Of a stretch of DNA of 7,797 nt, positions 5,529 to 7,797 are shown one piece after another; position 1 is the first letter of the stretch; every line of letters begins with the position of its first letter. The stretch is from Bacillota bacterium (GTDB lineage Bacteria > Bacillota > Clostridia > Acetivibrionales > DSM-1351). A model generated the notes under the pieces. The model did not search any database, was not told the DNA's origin, and saw nothing but the letters and a program-made list of their open reading frames with translations. The stretch is taken from contig JAEZIV010000361.1 in NCBI GenBank assembly GCA_023436515.1, positions 1 through 7,797 of the forward strand, in the 5' to 3' direction. Made by a program: the position numbers and the translations under genes.

Positions 5529-7016
5529 TTGAGTGTATTATTATCAAAACTAAAAGAAGTCTTATTATCCGTTATTCCAATTACCATTATTGTGTTAATA
5601 TTGAATTTTACGTTAACCCCACTTGAAACACCTGTATTAATAAGGTTTTTGATAGGTGCATCATTTCTAATAATCGGATTAACAATATTTCTGATTGGAG
5701 TAGATATTGGAATTACCCCAATCGGTAATAATATGGGAGGAGCGCTGGCCAAGACAAATAAATTGTGGATTGTAGCCATTTCAGGCTTGATCCTAGGTTT
5801 TATTATATCGGTTGCAGAACCGGATCTTCACATTTTAGCTGGTCAGGTTGATTCAGTTTCGTCGGGGTTAATTTCAAAAGGAAGTATTGTTGTGATAGTA
5901 TCTATAGGAATAGCAACCATGCTTGCTGTAGGTCTTTGCAGAATTGTTTACAACTTTCCGCTATACAAGGTATTAACTATAGCATATGGTATCATTTTTA
6001 TACTTGCTTTTATGACCACTCCAGAGTTTTTGGCAATATCCTTTGATGCCTCGGGTGCGACAACCGGAGCCTTGACTGTACCCTTCATTCTGGCACTGGC
6101 AATGGGTGTTTCAAAGCTGAAAAAAGATAGTAAAGCATCGGAAAAAGATAGTTTCGGATTAGTAGCCATTGCATCAACGGGAGCAATTATATCGGTAATG
6201 ATAATGAGTATTATATCAAAGACCGAGGAAGTTACGGGGAGCCTTGAAGATGTTGGGATATCCGGCTCTGTTATTTCTCCCTTTATTCATGAGTTTGTTA
6301 AAGTAGGACCTGAAATATTTATAGCATTACTCCCTATATTGATACTATTTCTTATTTTTCATAAAAAGCCCTTTGATTTGCCAAGGAGAGAGGTAAGAAA
6401 GATATTATTCGGAATACTCTTTACCTTTATAGGCCTGGTCATATTCTTAGTTGGGGTAAATGCCGGATTTATGGACGTAGGAACTGTCATTGGGCATAGC
6501 ATAGCTATGTTAGAAAATAAAATGTATGTAATAATTGTTGGTTTCATATTGGGCTTAGTTACAATACTCGCTGAACCGGCAGTTTATGTTTTGACACATC
6601 AAATAGAGGGTGTTACTAGTGGATATGTAAAGAGAAGTGTTGTTATGATTGCATTGGCAATAGGTGTTGGTATGGCAGTTGCATTATCTGTGATAAGAAT
6701 ACTAATTCCTGAGTTACAACTATGGCAATATCTTCTTCCAGGATATATAATATCTATAGCATTAACCTATTTTGCACCAAAACTATTCGTTGGTATTGCC
6801 TTTGACTCAGGAGGAGTTGCGTCAGGGCCAATGACGGCTACATTTATATTGGCTTACACACAGGGAGCGGCAGAGGCAGTTGAAGGAGCAAATGTATTAA
6901 TCGATGGATTCGGAACAATAGCCATGGTTGCAATGACACCATTAATAGCACTACAAATATTAGGGTTGATATTTAAAATTAAGTCTAGGAAAGGAGGCTT
7001 AGAGAATAATGGATAG
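5529..7016 (+). CDS. DUF1538 membrane protein with two tandem repeats, putative transporter
   Basis: The 495-residue protein is almost wholly hydrophobic, with about 12-14 likely membrane segments broken by a charged linker at about 196-209 (KLKKDSKASEKD) and a basic loop at about 278-291. It consists of two DUF1538 units. Each has FLIG/FLVG helices (54-57, 305-308), then an AEP motif (96-98 and 348-350), then FDxxGxxxGxxT (172-183 and 425-436), with equivalent residues about 252 apart. This direct duplication is typical of transporters and channels. The TTG start at 5529 follows AGAAAGG (5511-5517) at a slightly long spacing; an ATG at 5519 is out of frame and closes at once. The gene overlaps the P-II-like gene by 8 bp, so the two are probably translationally coupled. 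DUF1538 has no established function that I know of; transport under P-II control is inference from analogy. Confidence 0.88.
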   Translation: MSVLLSKLKEVLLSVIPITIIVLILNFTLTPLETPVLIRFLIGASFLIIGLTIFLIGVDIGITPIGNNMGGALAKTNKLWIVAISGLILGFIISVAEPDLHILAGQVDSVSSGLISKGSIVVIVSIGIATMLAVGLCRIVYNFPLYKVLTIAYGIIFILAFMTTPEFLAISFDASGATTGALTVPFILALAMGVSKLKKDSKASEKDSFGLVAIASTGAIISVMIMSIISKTEEVTGSLEDVGISGSVISPFIHEFVKVGPEIFIALLPILILFLIFHKKPFDLPRREVRKILFGILFTFIGLVIFLVGVNAGFMDVGTVIGHSIAMLENKMYVIIVGFILGLVTILAEPAVYVLTHQIEGVTSGYVKRSVVMIALAIGVGMAVALSVIRILIPELQLWQYLLPGYIISIALTYFAPKLFVGIAFDSGGVASGPMTATFILAYTQGAAEAVEGANVLIDGFGTIAMVAMTPLIALQILGLIFKIKSRKGGLENNG

Positions 7017-7677
7017 TAATTCAGATATAATGGAGATGGAGTTAATATGTGTAATTGTTAATTCTGGAACGGGTAGTAAGGTATTAAAGACCTTCAAGAA
7101 GCATGGAATTTTGGGCGGAACTATAGCATTAGCAAGGGGCACTGCACATAACCGAATATGGGACTAATTAGGCCTTTCCGACGTAGGTAAGGAAATTGTA
7201 TACATGGTGGCAGACAAAGAAACTGCATATCGAGTATTGGATATAGTTAGTCTTGAATATAAGTTGGATAAGCCGAACCACGGTATTGCATTTACAACAT
7301 CCATAAATGCTACAGTGGGAACAAGAAAATGTAGATGCGATAATGTAAAAGTTGAGAGAGGTGAAGATAAAACAATGTATCAAGTAATAACAATCATTGT
7401 TGATAAAGGAAAAGCCGAGGATGCTATAGAGGCAGCAACTACCGTGGGATCCATTGGAGGTACCATTGTTAATGGAAGAGGTTCAGGAATCCACGAAACA
7501 AGTAAATTGTTTTCCATGGATGTTGAACCGGAAAAGGAAATTGCAATCATACTCTCAGAAGTAGGAATGACAGAGTCAATAATAGCAGTAATAAGAGAGA
7601 AACTAAAAATTGATGAACCCGGAAATGGTATTATTTATGTCCAGGATGTAAATAAGGCATATGGTATTTTTAAGTAG
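7009..7677 (+). pseudogene. Two-domain P-II-like regulator with an in-frame TAA at codon 53
   Basis: From ATG 7009, with AAAGGAGG at 6990-6997, the frame reads 52 residues, meets TAA 7165-7167, and continues in the same frame for 169 more. Without the stop it would be 222 residues holding two P-II-like domains. The first runs from about 8 to 108 (ELICVIVNSGTGSKVL, HGILGGTIALARG, then LGLSDVGKEIVYMVAD after the stop, ending PNHGIAF). The second runs from about 123 to 222 (YQVITIIVDKGKAEDAI, GSIGGTIVNGRGSG, EKEIAIILSEVG, ending PGNGIIYV). P-II proteins are cytosolic sensors of nucleotides and 2-oxoglutarate that often gate a membrane transporter. The stop falls where the first domain's T-loop region would be; TTA or TAT/TAC to TAA are single-base routes. 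A restart at ATG 7204, with AAGGA 10 bases before it, could make a 157-residue product containing the second domain. Sequencing error is also possible. Confidence 0.8.
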
Positions 7678-7721
7678 AATTCACAGATTAATACTGTGTA
7701 CTGATTACATGCCAGATGATT

Positions 7722-7757
7722 TCGGTAGGCCTTTTCTTTTCGAAGACCGAGGATTTT
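7722..7757 (+). terminator. Weak terminator-like hairpin after the P-II-like gene
   Basis: TCGGT (7722-7726) with ACCGA (7746-7750), plus CTT (7731-7733) with AAG (7743-7745), form an interrupted stem followed by GGATTTTC. It is the only structure near the operon end with any T run. A smaller stem, CACAG/CTGTG, lies at 7682-7698. Neither is convincing. Confidence 0.25.
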
Positions 7758-7766
7758 CATAAGGAT

Positions 7767-7786
7767 TATGGAAGCTTTGTTCCATA
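7767..7786. repeat. Short perfect hairpin at the window end
   Basis: TATGGAA (7767-7773) and TTCCATA (7780-7786) pair perfectly around a 6-base loop. No T tract follows before the window ends, so its role is open. Confidence 0.45.
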
Positions 7787-7797
7787 CACCTCTCAAG

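Overview
The window reads as part of a chromosome of an AT-rich, low-GC Gram-positive bacterium of the Clostridia type. The basis is the gene order end of ecfT - truA - rplM - rpsI, which is well conserved in Firmicutes, together with strong AGGAGG ribosome binding sites, TTG starts, A/T-ending codons and a clear rplM leader. A Ruminiclostridium-like host is only a guess; nothing here fixes the genus.

Layout. Positions 1-2123 are conserved core: the last 24 codons of a membrane protein that fits EcfT, complete truA (tRNA pseudouridine synthase), a near-consensus sigma-A promoter, a structured leader that is probably the L13 leader, then rplM and rpsI closed by a strong intrinsic terminator. 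Positions 2124-5528 are loose accessory DNA. Only two genes there are intact: a secreted papain-like cysteine protease (2895-3473) and a small P-loop kinase/ATPase (3865-4353). Around them lie a 121-bp broken copy of the kinase's 3' end (2570-2690), a palindrome, orphan hairpins, and at least two stretches where protein-like reading survives only in pieces across frames and stops (about 4443-4788 and 4931-5135). This looks like a site of repeated insertion, duplication and decay.

Positions 5529-7677 hold a two-gene operon: a 495-residue membrane protein made of two DUF1538 repeats, overlapping by 8 bp a gene for a two-domain P-II-like protein. By analogy with AmtB-GlnK and SbtA-SbtB this looks like a transporter or channel with a dedicated P-II regulator. 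Its substrate is unknown. The P-II gene carries one in-frame TAA (7165-7167) inside otherwise uninterrupted homology, so as read it is a nonsense allele, a sequencing error or a very recent pseudogene.

The main points for a second look are the DUF1538/P-II pair and its stop codon, the alternative pairings in the rplM leader, and the direct repeat that brackets the protease-kinase segment.
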